The notes under the pieces were generated by a model, which saw nothing but the letters and a program-made list of their open reading frames with translations, did no database searches and was not told the DNA's origin. From Symbiodinium kawagutii (taxonomy: Eukaryota; Sar; Dinophyceae; Suessiales; Symbiodiniaceae), in the NCBI GenBank assembly GCA_009767595.1, contig VSDK01027711.1, positions 106,324-170,323 of the forward strand: DNA of 64,000 bases, read 5' to 3'. The stretch's first letter is position 1. The number at the start of each line of letters is the position of its first letter. Position numbers and translations under genes: made by a program. Shown piece after piece: positions 1 to 13,600 of the stretch.

Positions 1-159
1 GGGATTGTTCTGCTGCATCCAGTTTTCAACGGCATTGTTGAGCACAACACAACTGTAACATTGCAAGGCGGCACCTCCTAGTCCTAACTTGATTTAGAAA
101 CCATTTGACTCTAGTTGTACGTGCCGCAAGTTGCACTGTACCGTTATTTCATTTTCCAG

Positions 160-334
160 CAAGTTCCCTGGGGAGCGCACTTTGACGCACAAAGATTTTA
201 GAATCAACGAAGCGCTGCACTGGGAGTCCTGTTGCGAAGCAATATTGGCTCAGTACATGTTGAGAAAGCTGCAAGCCACAAGAATCACTGCAGTTCTTCT
301 ACAGTGTTGCAACGCTACAACAACATGCAGTTGA
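160..334 (+). other. Exon-like island, unassigned
   Basis: After TTTTCCAG the frame KFPGERTLTHKDFRINEALH, then WESCCEAILAQYMLRKLQ, is open to 334. Composition and acceptor suggest a real exon; donor not fixed. It may be an upstream exon of the DUF1152 gene or of a preceding gene. Confidence 0.35.
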
Positions 335-485
335 TGATGATTGAGCGTATCATTATTACCATCACTTATTGTTATCATTATTGTAGTTATTGTTATTGTC
401 ACGTGATTGTCATTATAGTCCCTCCATCAAAACATCAATGTGCCAAGTTGATCCCCCAGTTGGTGATCCAGAGAAAGCTCCGCAG

Positions 486-610
486 CTGTTGGATTCCCTG
501 CTGAGCAGAGACCGCTCTCAGCTCTAGCAGCGTCCCGGCCGACGGTAACGGATGGCACCTTGCGCAATGTCGGAATCGATGGAGCACCTGGGACATATTT
601 GGCGATGCTG
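486..610 (+). other. Exon-like island, unassigned
   Basis: It follows CAG at 483-485. One frame reads VGFPAEQRPLSALAASRPTV then TDGTLRNVGIDGAPGTYLAM. Possible donors are GTAACG at 545 and GTTGGT at 611. Confidence 0.3.
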
Positions 611-1434
611 GTTGGTCATTGATCATACAATCAGTTGCATTCATTGAGGACGTCCATCAACCATGACATGATTGGCGAGAAGTATTCATCCTGAACTTGG
701 TCAGCGATAATATTGTTGGTAGCTTCTACTCATTAGCTGTATATTTATATACCGCTTCTACTACTCATCATTGATTGTATATTTACTGCTACTATTCATC
801 AACTGTATTAGTCATCAACCACCTGGTTGGCAACAACTATTCATCCCCATGAGTTTTCGTTGTGGGTTGTCCGTGGCTTCTGGGGAATGTTGAGCCATCT
901 GGCATTGCCGTTCGCATCTCCAAGATTTCGTAGAGGTCAGAAGTGATCCACAGGTCCTCACAAGACGCTACGACCAAGGAATCACTGGTCATTAAATGAT
1001 CAACTAGTAGATGAGATCAATGATTAGTAGATCAATGAGTAGTAGATCAAGTAATAGATGAGATCAATGATTAGCAACTGACTGGTCATCAATGATTAGT
1101 AGATCATGACTACTGCTACTAATGATCTACTAATAGATTAGTCATTGATCTCTGGGACTTGTAGGTCACTGATCTGGTTAGTCATTGATTCGGCTTCGTT
1201 TTGCCGCTTTTCTTTCTAATAGTTGGCCATGCTCGTTAAGCGTGGTTGAGCAAATTCACTCGTTCATAGTCAGGATTTTTTAGATAGCTAGTTGGTCATA
1301 ATGAGTCGTTAGCCAGGAGTAAACATCCTCCAAAGTTCTGGGCCACCTTCTGTTTTGCCTGTACAAAAGACTGGTTGCTGCTCAACAGTTTCTTGCGACC
1401 CCAAAATCAGAGCCGCATCTGGTTGTAGCGCAGC

Positions 1435-1497
1435 AAGTGTGAGCTAAGTTGGTAGGGTAGCCTACCAACCAGTATCCTACCAACTTAGCTCACACTT
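1435..1497. repeat. Perfect 22-bp foldback
   Basis: Arms 1435-1456 and 1476-1497 are exact reverse complements (22 bp) around a 19-nt loop. A second inverted pair, TGGGAGGGTA at 1504 and TACCCTCCCA at 1560, follows directly. It may be a small inverted-repeat transposon or a hairpin-forming element. Confidence 0.8.
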
Positions 1498-1608
1498 GGT
1501 TAGTGGGAGGGTACCATCATTAACTATTATTATTCACTTGGTACTACCAGTTGTGTTGCTACCCTCCCATTTATGAAGATCAGCGGTAGCGAATCCCTGG
1601 GAACTGAG

Positions 1609-1679
1609 GTGCTTCATGGCCAAGTTGGCGGGCAAACGTGTGGTCCTCTCCGGCTGTGGTGGAGGTTCTGACGTTTTAG
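1609..1679 (+). CDS. DUF1152 gene, N-terminal exon (glycine-rich block)
   Basis: The reading [18 protein letters not shown] followed by SDVLG resembles the conserved N-terminal beta-strand and glycine loop of DUF1152 proteins. The preferred acceptor is GAG|G at 1607-1609; an alternative CAG ends at 1583, and the frame is open from there too. The donor is GTACCT at 1680. The exon ends one base into a codon. The next exon, which should carry the helix and strand after the loop, was not identified with confidence. Confidence 0.5.
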
Positions 1680-4600
1680 GTACCTTGGTTTGGCCATTTG
1701 GAACAAGCAGCTGCTGTGGGTGTGGTTGTGATTGTGGTTGTGGTTGGTTATCGTTGTTGTTGGAGTTGTAGTGGTGGTTGTAGCCGCAGTACTTAGCTGC
1801 AGAGCAGCAGCAGCAGCAATAGCAGCGGTAGCAGTTTTGTCAATCATTACTAGTTGGGTTTTGGCACTACCCGTGCCATCTGAAGCTGTAAGTTTCCAAG
1901 CATACACCAGCCCTTCAAAATGATTCTCGTGGATAGGCCGTCCCAATGGAATGACCTTGGTTGGTTGGGGTGAGAGTTGACCATCGAGGAGCCTCTCCGG
2001 AGCCGTTCCGGGCACCGGAAATTGCCACCTGTTAGAGGGGCCAATGATTTTCAGATCATTAGAAGTTGGTATACCTAAATGTACTCAAACAAGAACCCTG
2101 TTAGAGGTAAATGTCATTTGGGGTTCTTGTTTGAGCACACCCGGACCATTTGCTTCGAAACGCAAGATGTATTTGGAAAGACCTATGCTATTGAGGATGA
2201 ATTGCTTGAGAACATACGCGCCAGCTCGACAGGCACCTGTTGATAGCAACCCTGGATGTGGATCAAAGGCAGGATTAATCAACATCATTGGTTACCAACA
2301 CCATCCCCATCATCCCAAAAAGCAACACGTGACTTAAATTTTGTTGGCAGTTTCCCTTTCCCTTTTGTTGCTAGGGTTTGGGAGGATGTTCGATTCTAGG
2401 AGGAAAGGCTTCCAGGAGCACCGCCCCTCGAAACATTGAAGGGCTTACGGATCAACTGGCGCCAAAACCATCATGCCCACCCCGCATGTGCCCGCTGCAA
2501 GGTGGTTGATTGTTCTCACTGGTGATTTCTCTTTAAACTTGTCGACCAAGCCAATACTTGGCATCATTGACTGCTTGGCTAATCAGGGTTAAGCATTCAT
2601 TGGTCTATGACTCAACAGTTGAGATGTTCATCCAATGCGTTTTGGCCTTTAACCACCATGAATCCTTCAGTGACCGATGGTACCAACGAAAGCATCGCTG
2701 GAGAATAGGCCACCCAAAACCAACCAACGACACCCTGGCGATATGCTGGCAGTTGAAAACATCATGAAGCATCACTGACGTGACATCATCATTTCACTAT
2801 CAACCATCATGAACACCAGTATTAGCCATAATTTTGCCTAGTATTCATCGTGGTTTCCACGAATTAAGCCTCATTTTGCCTAACCATCATTCACCTTGTT
2901 TCATATCTACCAGAACTCACCCCAGCATTTCACCCGGTTCCCAGCCATGAAACGTCCTCCTTTTCACCCAGGTACCTCAGTGATCTATGCTCAAATTAAA
3001 GATGTTGCTGAGCAGGTGGCCTCCGCGTCGCCTGGAAGGGTCCCTGGAAGGGTCCCTGGAAGGGTTGCTTGGGGGTCGGCGGAGGTTGAGCATGGTTGAG
3101 AATGTGGCTTATTGTTCAACCCCGTGGTATACTGGTTTCAACTGAGAGTATATAGTTGCTCGGGTGTTGGTGCTGAGACATGTCTATGTATACATATATA
3201 TATATATAGATAAGAGATTATACACACATAGCATACATGCATGAAATATCGTATGTCGTTTATCACATGTGTCGAGAAATGCACACGCATACGTATGATT
3301 GGTGTATTTATGAGTGCATGCATCAGTACGCATTCACATGCACACACATGGTCATTGTTGGTTTTCATCCTTTCGTGTGAAAGCGCAGCAATTTGCAAGG
3401 TTCTCTCAGTGAGGAAACTTTTGATGTCACGTGATTTTGCATCCAAGACTTTGCTACGACAGCGGGTGCATGCAGTAAGTGACGATCCATGCCATTCACA
3501 GTGAAGGCACTTGCTGTGGAGGAGGGATTCACATTGATAACTCGTACGAAGCCGCGGCCGTGCCTTGTTTTATCCATCATTGACCGTGATTATGGCCATG
3601 ATGGATCATCATAAACTATTACTATTATCCATTTTGCAGCCATTCTGAACCAGGACAAACCATTTAAACAGTTGCTTTGTTGACCATGAATACGATTGCC
3701 AATTGTTCACCATTATGAATGTTTGTGAAGGGGAACTATCTGTTATCAACGCGAAACACTACCAGTGCAAACCATTATCAACCATGATCTAATCATCTAT
3801 TCGTTCATGGATGTCATCAACTATCAATTGAACCATCATTCTAAAGCATCATTGAGTCCATGATAAAGCATCCCCGCTGTGATGAAGCCCAGTGGTGGTC
3901 AGTGATGATTCATGATGGTTAAATCATTATCAGGTTTAGGGATGAACAAATGTGAATCGAGCATCATCAACCATCAAACCATGGTACTACTGACGAATCC
4001 CATGGGGCCCAGCAGCCATGGTTTGTGGTATCATGATGTGGGATATCTACAAGGTCGGCCCCCAGCAGTTGTATATGTTGGGCGATTACCCTTTATAACT
4101 GGGAGTTGACCCCACTTAAGTTCGGCAAATCAACCAATAGCTCTAAATGATTTGGGGCCCATCTTGTACAGATGAATGGATTCTCAACCTGGGTGGGCCC
4201 CTAATCATTGAATATATCCACTGGGAATCCACTTATCAACTTAACGATCAACATCAATGGATTCTAAACCTTGTATAGATATATCAACTGGTTACGGTTG
4301 AATCCATTGAATCAGCTGCAGGTGATATTCTTCAGCCTCACTTTCACCAGTGACGCCATTCTCTCAAAGACATGTCAGAAGGTCCCAAGCCGCGACCGAT
4401 TCCGGTACCAGTGCTGCAATGGGTATAATCAACGAACCCAAGACCTTGCAGGCAAACGGCACATATTTTGCCATGTTGATTTTATTGTTTTCTATCTATC
4501 GTGATTCACTAAATTGTTTTATTCGTGTTAATTCAATTTGATTTTCTATTGTATTCAATCGCATTCTCACTTTGGGTGTCGCCAACTCGGGCGTATTTTT

Positions 4601-7600
4601 GGGATCGATGCACCTGAAATGGGAACATTTTTTGTTTTCTTTATTGTACGCTTTTATTTTTAGACATTTTCTTTCATTATCTCATCAGCATGCATCGGCC
4701 ATGAGTTTATCATGAGTTTATGACGTGTTGTATGTGGCTCCAGTCATCGTGTATTATCGTTAGCCAGTAGCAACCATTCTTCATTTTCATTAATTACCCT
4801 TACCATGGTGTATGAGCGTAAGCCCATTCTTCGCCATTATGCACTTACAAAGCAATTAAGAAACCATGCATCACGGGTTGCTTTGGGAACTATTGACCCC
4901 CCAAAATTAACAAGTGCCATTTGCAAGACTCTAATCCTCTTTCGGATTGCTGCTGCAGACATGTGACCCTTTTGAGCTGCATAATATCGCTTCGGGAAAT
5001 CACGTCAGGGGTTCATGAACCATAGAATTCATGATGCGTTGGCTCATCATTTTACCATACCATCAATCAATTGTCATTCAATTCAACCATCACTTCTACC
5101 ATCTGGTGGTCTCTCAAAGTAGGGAACCCTCAAGTTATGGATGGTTTATACCATAAATGCTTAATAAACGGGATGATTTGGAGGTACCCCTATGACTTGA
5201 GAAACCACCATATCTGAAACATATCACGGCCAGTTCATCAACCATCAACCATTGGTTGGAGCAGCAGAACCAGGGCTTCAGACATCATTGATCCATGATT
5301 GAACCATCATTTAGCCACCATTTCACCATTGCAGCAAACTATGAACAATCATGACAAACGATTCTTGAGCATTATAAACCATGGTTCGCAACATCATTCA
5401 ACTACTTAACCACTACGTAACCATTACCTAACCACCACGTAACCATTACCGAACCACTACTTAACCAGCACTGAACCCGTACTTAGCCACTACTTAGCCA
5501 CTACTTAGCCACTACTTAACCATCATCTAACCATCACCACGGTGCACCACCCCCCCCACTTCCCTCACCAGAGCGGTGGCTCAACACTTTCCGTGCCCGT
5601 GGCCAGGTCTCCCGGAAATGTTGGCGCGTGGACCCCGACAATCCAGCGATCGCCTGCGATCCGGAGGCATAGCTTGGAGAGCTGGTGATGTCAGGGCTAT
5701 AAGCTGGTTCTGGTGGTGCTTCAAGTGGTGGGTAGGTGGTGGTTCAAGTGGGAGTTCAAGTGGTTCGCTGAAAGATTGTGAAGAAAGGAATGCTGATTGA
5801 ATTGATGGTGGATGGTTGAATATGGTTGAACGATGGTCTAGTGATGGTTTACTGGTGGCCTGTTCTAGACTCTTTTGGGGTGAAAAGGGTTTGTGGCTTG
5901 AGGGGTTAGGTTGTTGGAGTTTATTGTTTTAGGATTTCAGAGTCTGTTTTTTGAAGTTTATGGTTTCTGAATTTTAGAGGTTGTTGTTTTGGAGTTTAGG
6001 TTTTTACGGTTTAGGCTGTTTGGGCTTCAGGCTTAAAACCTTGCTCATCATTGACAATTGTAGAATCATCGGTGTCAATCCTCCTCATTGGTCGTAATAA
6101 TGAACCATCATGAACCATCATTACATTAATCATCACTAAGCAACATTCACCAGTTTGGACCTTTCTTAGCCATCCTGAACTACTGCAAAATGTCAGTAAC
6201 CATCATGACTCGTTCATCATGCAAGTAAAACCAACAAGCCAACAACCTAACCTTTGGTCGACCATCATAAGTCACATCAATCATCGTTCGACCATCATAA
6301 ACCAATCAGGGAACCAATCACTACTCATCATAAACCACTAATTGGTTGTAATCATCATTGACCATCACCAACCATCATTAATTGACCATCATCAACCGCA
6401 TTGCTTAATCATAGCCATCACTAATCATCATGAACCATCACATCATTTTCTGCCTTACTAACCAATCATCACGAATCCTCACTAACCATCATAAACCATC
6501 ACTAGCCATCATATTAACCATCAAATAATTCACTCTAAAACTGATAAACCACCATAAACCACTATAAAACTCATGGGTTCCAAGCATCATACCCACCATT
6601 GACTCCGTGATGCCAGGAGAAGGTCTATTTTCCAGAGGCGCGAATGGCCAAGGTCACAGGGGTTCCTCAGCTGCGACCAGTGACCCACCTGGAGTGACCA
6701 ACCTGGGCGGCTCCGCAAGTATTGGTTGGTTCAGATGATAGGTGGCTATGAGGTCAAATTTACTTACCAATCATGGGGGATAATAAGTGACCATTTTATA
6801 GGGAAATCAATGGTTAATGATGGGGGAACGAGGGGTACCGGGTTTTGACCCACAGCCAGGTTGACCAACGGTTGGGTGATTTTCTAGGGTGACCAGAGTG
6901 GGTTCATGAGCTGGCGACGGATTTTCGAGTGTTCGGATATGTTTTGTTTGGAGAACTAGTGGCTATGGCATGGCCGTTTTTTGCCATGGTGGTGGATGAT
7001 CCTAGCGAACAAGTGCTAAGGATCATGCAAACTTGATGAGCAAAGCAGGTCACCATTCATGCTTACCCTGAATGGCGAGGAAGGTGGTTCAAGCAGAGAT
7101 CTTACCATGAGGAATTGCGAAAGAGGGAAACGGCAGGTTGCGAACGGCTCAAATGTTGGGCTACGCTTCCAGTAACCAGTATAGTAGGTACCAGGTGAAA
7201 GTGTTCACACCGCAGAACACCCTGTCACTAAGCTGCCGCACATTTGTTACAGTCAGCTGGAGGGGTCTTGAGCCACCAGCGAGTAGATCATTCGCTCTTC
7301 GGTGTGGAAAGCATACAAGGATTTGTCACTTGCATGCCCCCAAGTTAATTAGAAACAGCTCGCTTGGAGCCCGGAGAATGCGAAGAGGAAGAAAGTTTTG
7401 AAACACAAACCAAAAACAAAGGAAAACAACAAGAAGCTCGACCGAAACTATGAACCGACCTGTCTATCATCCATGGCCTCCATCCCTTGCTTCTTTCTCA
7501 TCTTTGAAGAGGACATCATAGGATCGTGTACAATCTTCCAAGTATAGTTCATCCTTCTAAACATCCAGAATTGGTGCTTCTCGGTATGTTTGGTCAATGA

Positions 7601-10600
7601 ATTGCCCAATTGGGCGTCTGAGTGAACCCAATGTAGTACTAAGCCATTACGATCGCAACTCTCTTTGACAATCAAGGCCTCCAGGTCAGATCGTTTCTCT
7701 GCCCCTTTGATGGTCATCACAGGTTTTGACACCTTATCGTAGAAGTTGCGACTGTCTGAGACTAAAATAGCTGGTACTTTCTTGGCATTTTCTTCCGGAT
7801 CCCTCAGGTTGAGATGGTTCCCCAAAAGTTCTGACCATAGTATCCTCAGAAAAAGTAAATCGTCCTCGCACTCCACTGCAGCCTTCGTTTCAGAAGCTCC
7901 CGGTGAGCGACAAGTACGGTCTATCTTTGAAGATCTCCATGACAAAACCGATACTGGAGCCTGTCCCCCTTGAACGAGAACCGAATTGGACATACCAATC
8001 AATATCCCAGCAGTAGAAGACGAACCGTCCGGTCGATTAGCCCAACCAGCATCACACCATCCAACCATGGTCACCTCGTCCGAAAAAGAGTGAATTCTTA
8101 AGACGATGTTCTTGTCGTGCCGAATGGTGTAGACCAGTTTGTTCAGGTTGATGACATCTTGAACCGTACTCTTTGGTATTGAAGAAATCAAGTAACCCAC
8201 ATCAGCCGAGTAAAGAAAACCAACTTGTCCACAAAACCAACTCAAAGCTCCGAGGATAGATCTCATTTGCGATTTTTCTCCTTCTGTGGTTGGTGCCTCT
8301 CCCTGTCTACCTCGATCTTTGGAGAGGGTGATTTCGTGTATGGCATCTAAATAGGCATCTTGCGTGAGGTCAAAACTATAATCAGCATGTTGAGTGATTT
8401 TTGTTCCACATTGAATGAATGGTGAAGATTCCCAGCTTCCCCATGTGAACCGCTTCTTGATCTTGTCAATGAGGTCCGAGTACAGTTTGTCATCATCCTT
8501 TCCCGCGAAGATAAAATCATCCACATGAGCACATATAGCCGACCGCAAGACATGTTCATCATCATAGTACACCCATATACATGGATCCGAAAGAAGCCGT
8601 CGGTAACCGATTTCCTCCAAGAACTTGCATACCGTTTTGTACCAAAACAGTGGAGCTTGTACCAATCCATAAGCCGCTTTCCTCAATTTGCAAATGGTTT
8701 TGGGTGGTATATTCATCTCTAGGCACAATTCATCCGGTGGTATGCAAAGAAGGTCCTGTTCCGAGTAGACGTCACCTTGTAGAAAAGCTCCTGTTACATC
8801 TCCCTTCTTCACCCGCAGTTTCTTGTTGGCGCACAACTGCAAAAAACATTGCCTACCAGCTCGAGAAACCACTGGTGCAGAAACTTCCCGGCACTCATAC
8901 TGAGGATCTTGATATCCTTGAACTACGATGCGAGCTTTAGCCTTTTTGTTGCCATCATCATCCCACTTCCAAACCAATAGCCATCTCATCTTCATAGCTA
9001 CTTCAGGTGAAGGTTGGAGGTGTTTTGGTAGAGCTTCTAGGCAACATTCTCGAACAAAGTTCCTGACCTCTTTGTCCTTTGAGTTCTTGAACTCAGCTCG
9101 CTCATCCGGGGAGAGAGTATGTTCTCGCACTTCGACCTGCTTCTTCTTGAGTTTGGAAACAACAAATGCTGTAGGATCCCTGAAGAATGATTTCATCTGT
9201 CTATTGGAAGTTGGCATGTGTAATTCCAATGACACCATATTGTCTCCATCAGCCCAATAACATAGTTGTTGTTCCCCATGATGGTCAACCTTGGTACTCA
9301 TAGCAGCCGACGATGATGTAGCCTTGGGTCCTCTTTGGGGTCGATCATATGGTGAAGGAGCCGCTCTTTTGTAAGTATGCCGTACTAAACGAGGTCGATC
9401 ATCCCAGCTCATTTCATATTCTTCTGGTTGTGGTACTTCTTGAGTGATGTCCTCGAACATGTGCTTGTTAGGCTCCTTACATATCGATGTGATACTCCAC
9501 GGTACTTGTAATGGTCCTTGTAACTCTTCATAGGCTATCTCTCTGGAAGAAGCAGGTCTCAACTGCGCCGAAGTCGCTTTCAAAAGACGGCCGTTTCGAT
9601 GCAACCAGAAGACATCACTGGGTTCTAAACCTTGTTCAGTCTGTCTCGTTTCTGTAGCCAGAATTCTTGCTGGTCCTACGAATTTTCCTTTCCGAAATGG
9701 TTGCCCTCCGTCTTGTTTTCCGACTTGTACCCGCCAGTAGAATACCAAATCCCCCGGAGAATACATAGCTTGTTTCCTATAGCCCGCATGCATAGCCCGT
9801 GAAATTCTTTGTCTCGCTTGGGACTTCAGGAACTCGGTTTCTGCGACTAGCATCATCTTCTGCATCTCCCCGAATCCCCCATCAGCATGTTGTTGAGCAT
9901 AAATGGGAATTCCTTCGATCTTACTTTGAAACAGCCTACCCCACTCATCCGGAGATCTACCCATAGCATGTTGAATAGGAGAGTAACCATTGTAGGTAGT
10001 CCTCACATTACTCGCCCAAATAGCCTTGCTAAAAAGTTCTTCAACAGGTTTTTCCGGAAACTCCTTGGTGAGGGCCGTGAGAATGTCTTTGATGATTCTA
10101 ATCGAAACCTCAACCAGTCCTATCCTCCAGTGTGCCTCTGCAGGGATTTCTCCTGGTTCGATTCCCTCCGTCGAAAGGAAACTCTCTGCCGCTTTGCTCC
10201 GCCAAGCACCGCAGGGATCATACCGCAAAACTTCAGGTTTTCCATGATGTTGAACCCAATGTGTAAGAAACGCACTTTTCAAAACTTCAAAGGGGGCCCC
10301 TTTACCCGGTAAGATCTGTCCCGTACGGTATCTCGTCCCTTCATCCACAAACAGGACAAACTTGACCACTTCATTGGTTTCCGGGTGGTGCCAATCCGCA
10401 ACATCCGTTTGGACACCCTGCCACTTTTTGGGTATGAATTCCAAGGAAGCTGGTAGCCGAGCATCAGGTTTCTTCATTTCTTCACAAACCGGACACTGGA
10501 AACTCTTGGCAACCGCAATGACATCTTTACTCACCCCTTTCTTTTGGAGAGCATGCACTAAATGTCGCGTGGAGCAATGACCAGTAACCGAGTGTATGTG

Positions 10601-13600
10601 TTTGATGTTTCTCAAAACTTTCTCGTGTTCTTCAGGCGATAAAGCCAAACCATGTTCGGTCTCCCGTTCATCAGACAACCTCAACCCCGAATCATTGCAA
10701 CCATGGTCGGTGTCCCGCTTACCAGTATCATCATGACAGCCGGTATCCGTCGCTTCACCAACATCATCCCCAAAGGAATAACCATGGTAGATTTCGTGGG
10801 CAACTTGGTTCCAATCTTCATGTTCCAACATCGTGTCAACAACTCTGGAAGCAAAACTGGAGTGTAAAATGCTGTGTGCTTGGCCCTTCCTCGGTCGCAC
10901 GATCCATGTGCGTGGTTCCTTTGGCAGGGAAGGTTCATATGCTGGCTCATCCTGTGGCAAGAAGTAGCTATGGTCCATCCTTTACCCAACAACTCCTTGG
11001 TGTCACGAGTTTTCAAACCAACACGACAACCATGACAAGTGACTTTGGTTAAACCGCAATCTTTCACAAAATCTTGAATACAAGGCAGTTTCCAAGCTTC
11101 ACATTTTTCACTCAACTCCCAGTGAACCTTACAACCAAACCGCAAAGCATACTTAGCAACTTCGATTCCTCCTTCATACTCCTTGATCGCATACTTACGT
11201 TTTTCCTCAAGTTCCTGAATTTGTTTGGGGTTCCTTTGGTTCACATGCTGAAGTGGGCTGAATGGCCCACAATCACAACTGATCCAAACATTTCGCGGTC
11301 TCATGTTTCGAATCAGTCTTCGGCAAGCATCGATTCCTGTTGGTTTGGTGAGATCGAAGCCGTTCCAAATGCTACATCGAAAACTCTGAGAGACTCCCAA
11401 CCGATCATGAACCTCTTTACTTAGAACACTGCTTTCACTACAAGCAACTTCCATGAGTAAAGGTCTGTTGTGGCTAACAAGGTCATCCCAAATAGAAGCA
11501 TGTTCACAACGATGAGGCAAACACTTTTGAAAAACCTTGGTGTCTTTTTCCGTGAAGTATGTCAACTCCCCCGGTGTCTCCTCGTCCGAGTCGTCTGTCA
11601 TGTCTCCCGGCGAGATTTCATGCGACCCAGGTCTCGTGTCATCCCATCGTTCTCCTCGATCAACTCTGCCTTCTCCTTCCTGAGAAGTTCCAACTCTGCC
11701 TTCAACTGTGCGACCTGGCTGGATTCCGCTTCGCTCACCATGGAGAAGTCCGACGAAGCTGAGTGCTCGGAGAGCTTCGGACTGCCCTTCCGTGGTGTCG
11801 TGAACTTTGCTCTTCCACCTTTTCCACCCTTCGGTGGAGTTTCTGGGGCTCTCTCCTTCACGGCTTTGGCCCACTTCACCAACCTGGCCATGCGCCAGCA
11901 TGTCGACTCCTCCTCGGAGATTGTCTGGCACCATTGAATGTATCCCGGGTTCTGGTGGTAGAGCTCGGCATAGGTCATGTCCGCATGTTGGCCGAAACCC
12001 ACCACTTCCTCGTCCATGGGTGGATAACAGTCCAGAATCATCTTCTCCACCTTGGTGTAGAGGACTGGAATGGTATCGTTGGCACCCACTTGAACTTGGT
12101 GGTCCCTGGCAAACTGTACCAGGTCGGCCTTCTTCCTTGAAGACTTCTTGAGAGCAAGAAGGCACCTTTGCATCTCGGTCCATGGGGTGTTCTGGTTCGC
12201 AGCTTTCAGCTCGGCCAGGCGAGCTCGCATCTGCAACACCGTCCATTGTTCTGGTACCCGTTCTCCCATCTTCTCCAAGGTCTTCATGAGATCGGCACGG
12301 GTGGTTGAAGGCATGACGACAAAACGAGGTGGTCACAGAATCGGAAACGAGCTTAGGAACTTGAAACCGAAAATCACTAACAACATCACAACTTTCCTCT
12401 TCTTCTTCGCAAAACATGCACCTACTGCCAAAAATGGCTTGCAAACCGCATAGCTGACATGTTGCCAGCTCGGGATCTGTGGAACATGTGTGTCCCTCAT
12501 GTGCATGGCATGACTGTACATGAAACGTGTTTTGAAGCTCAAAAGATTTCTGACTTCTCTCCTGAACCGGAATTTCGTTTTTCCGTCCATAGCGCTCAGG
12601 AGAGTGCTGTCCCTATTCCTCTAGGCTTTCAAAACCTCGAAAAGGTGTGGCCATTTGTTTGGCTCCTTTGAGAAGGTCCTGGGTTAAACACATGGTGAGG
12701 TGACCATTCTCTTCCTCTTCGAGCTGAACAATTTTGGTGGGGTCCACCTTGGTAAAAATGCATTGTCCCGTTCGGAAATCAACAACAGATCCCAAAGCTT
12801 TCAAAGACTTGATGGAAATCAAAACTGGCTGATCCTCAGAATCATGAACATGGATGTGCATCTTACCCTTTTTGTTCCCCACCAACATGTCTACGGCAGC
12901 AGTGGAAAGGCATGTCTTTCGGTGGCCGTTCCCAAATTTAAAAGTCGGTCTGGCCTCAAGGTCTATGTCAACTCCGGTGTCACCTCTCAGCTGTTCATTC
13001 ATCTTCATGATGGCCTCCACAGCCTGGATGGAGCCCAAACTTGAGGTGGCACCGCAGTCGATGATGCCTTTCCCGGATGCCACCAGATGTGGCAAAGAGA
13101 CCAGGGCTTGCTGATCTCGGTCTGCTGGTCCTGCAAACTCGGTGGCCTCAAACACAATCTCCGCCGCTTCTCCATCGGCGACCAGACTTTTGGAGCTCTG
13201 GTCCTTCTTGGGGCATTCAGAAGTGTAGTGGTCACCCTTGCATCGCAGACATCTTTCTTTTGCTCCCCCAGACGAGGAACCCTTGCCTTTCCCATTTCCA
13301 TGTCCTTTTCCTTTTCCTCCCTTCCATGATGGTCTGTAGAACTGACGTCCCATCCGAAGTTCATGTTGTCTTTGGCGGGCATCACGAAGGGTTCTTCTCA
13401 TCTTGTCAATGGTCGCAGCAGCTTCCATTGCTTCTTCCTCTGCTGCGGCATACGCCTCTTGGCTCTGCCAATCCTCCCCGAAGTCTGGTGTCTCTTCTTC
13501 TGCTGCTAGGCCTAGATCTTCCCATTCTTCTTCCTCAGTGGCATGGAATGCATGACCTTTGGCTTTGTCTCTTCTCATCAGGTCATCGTCACTCCACATT

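Noticed and set aside
11602-12444. Upstream extension of the methyltransferase-like ORF to an ATG at 12444
   Set aside because: The extension overlaps the ExoX-like ORF in another frame and its residues look like antisense or out-of-frame sequence; the ATG at 11601 fits better.
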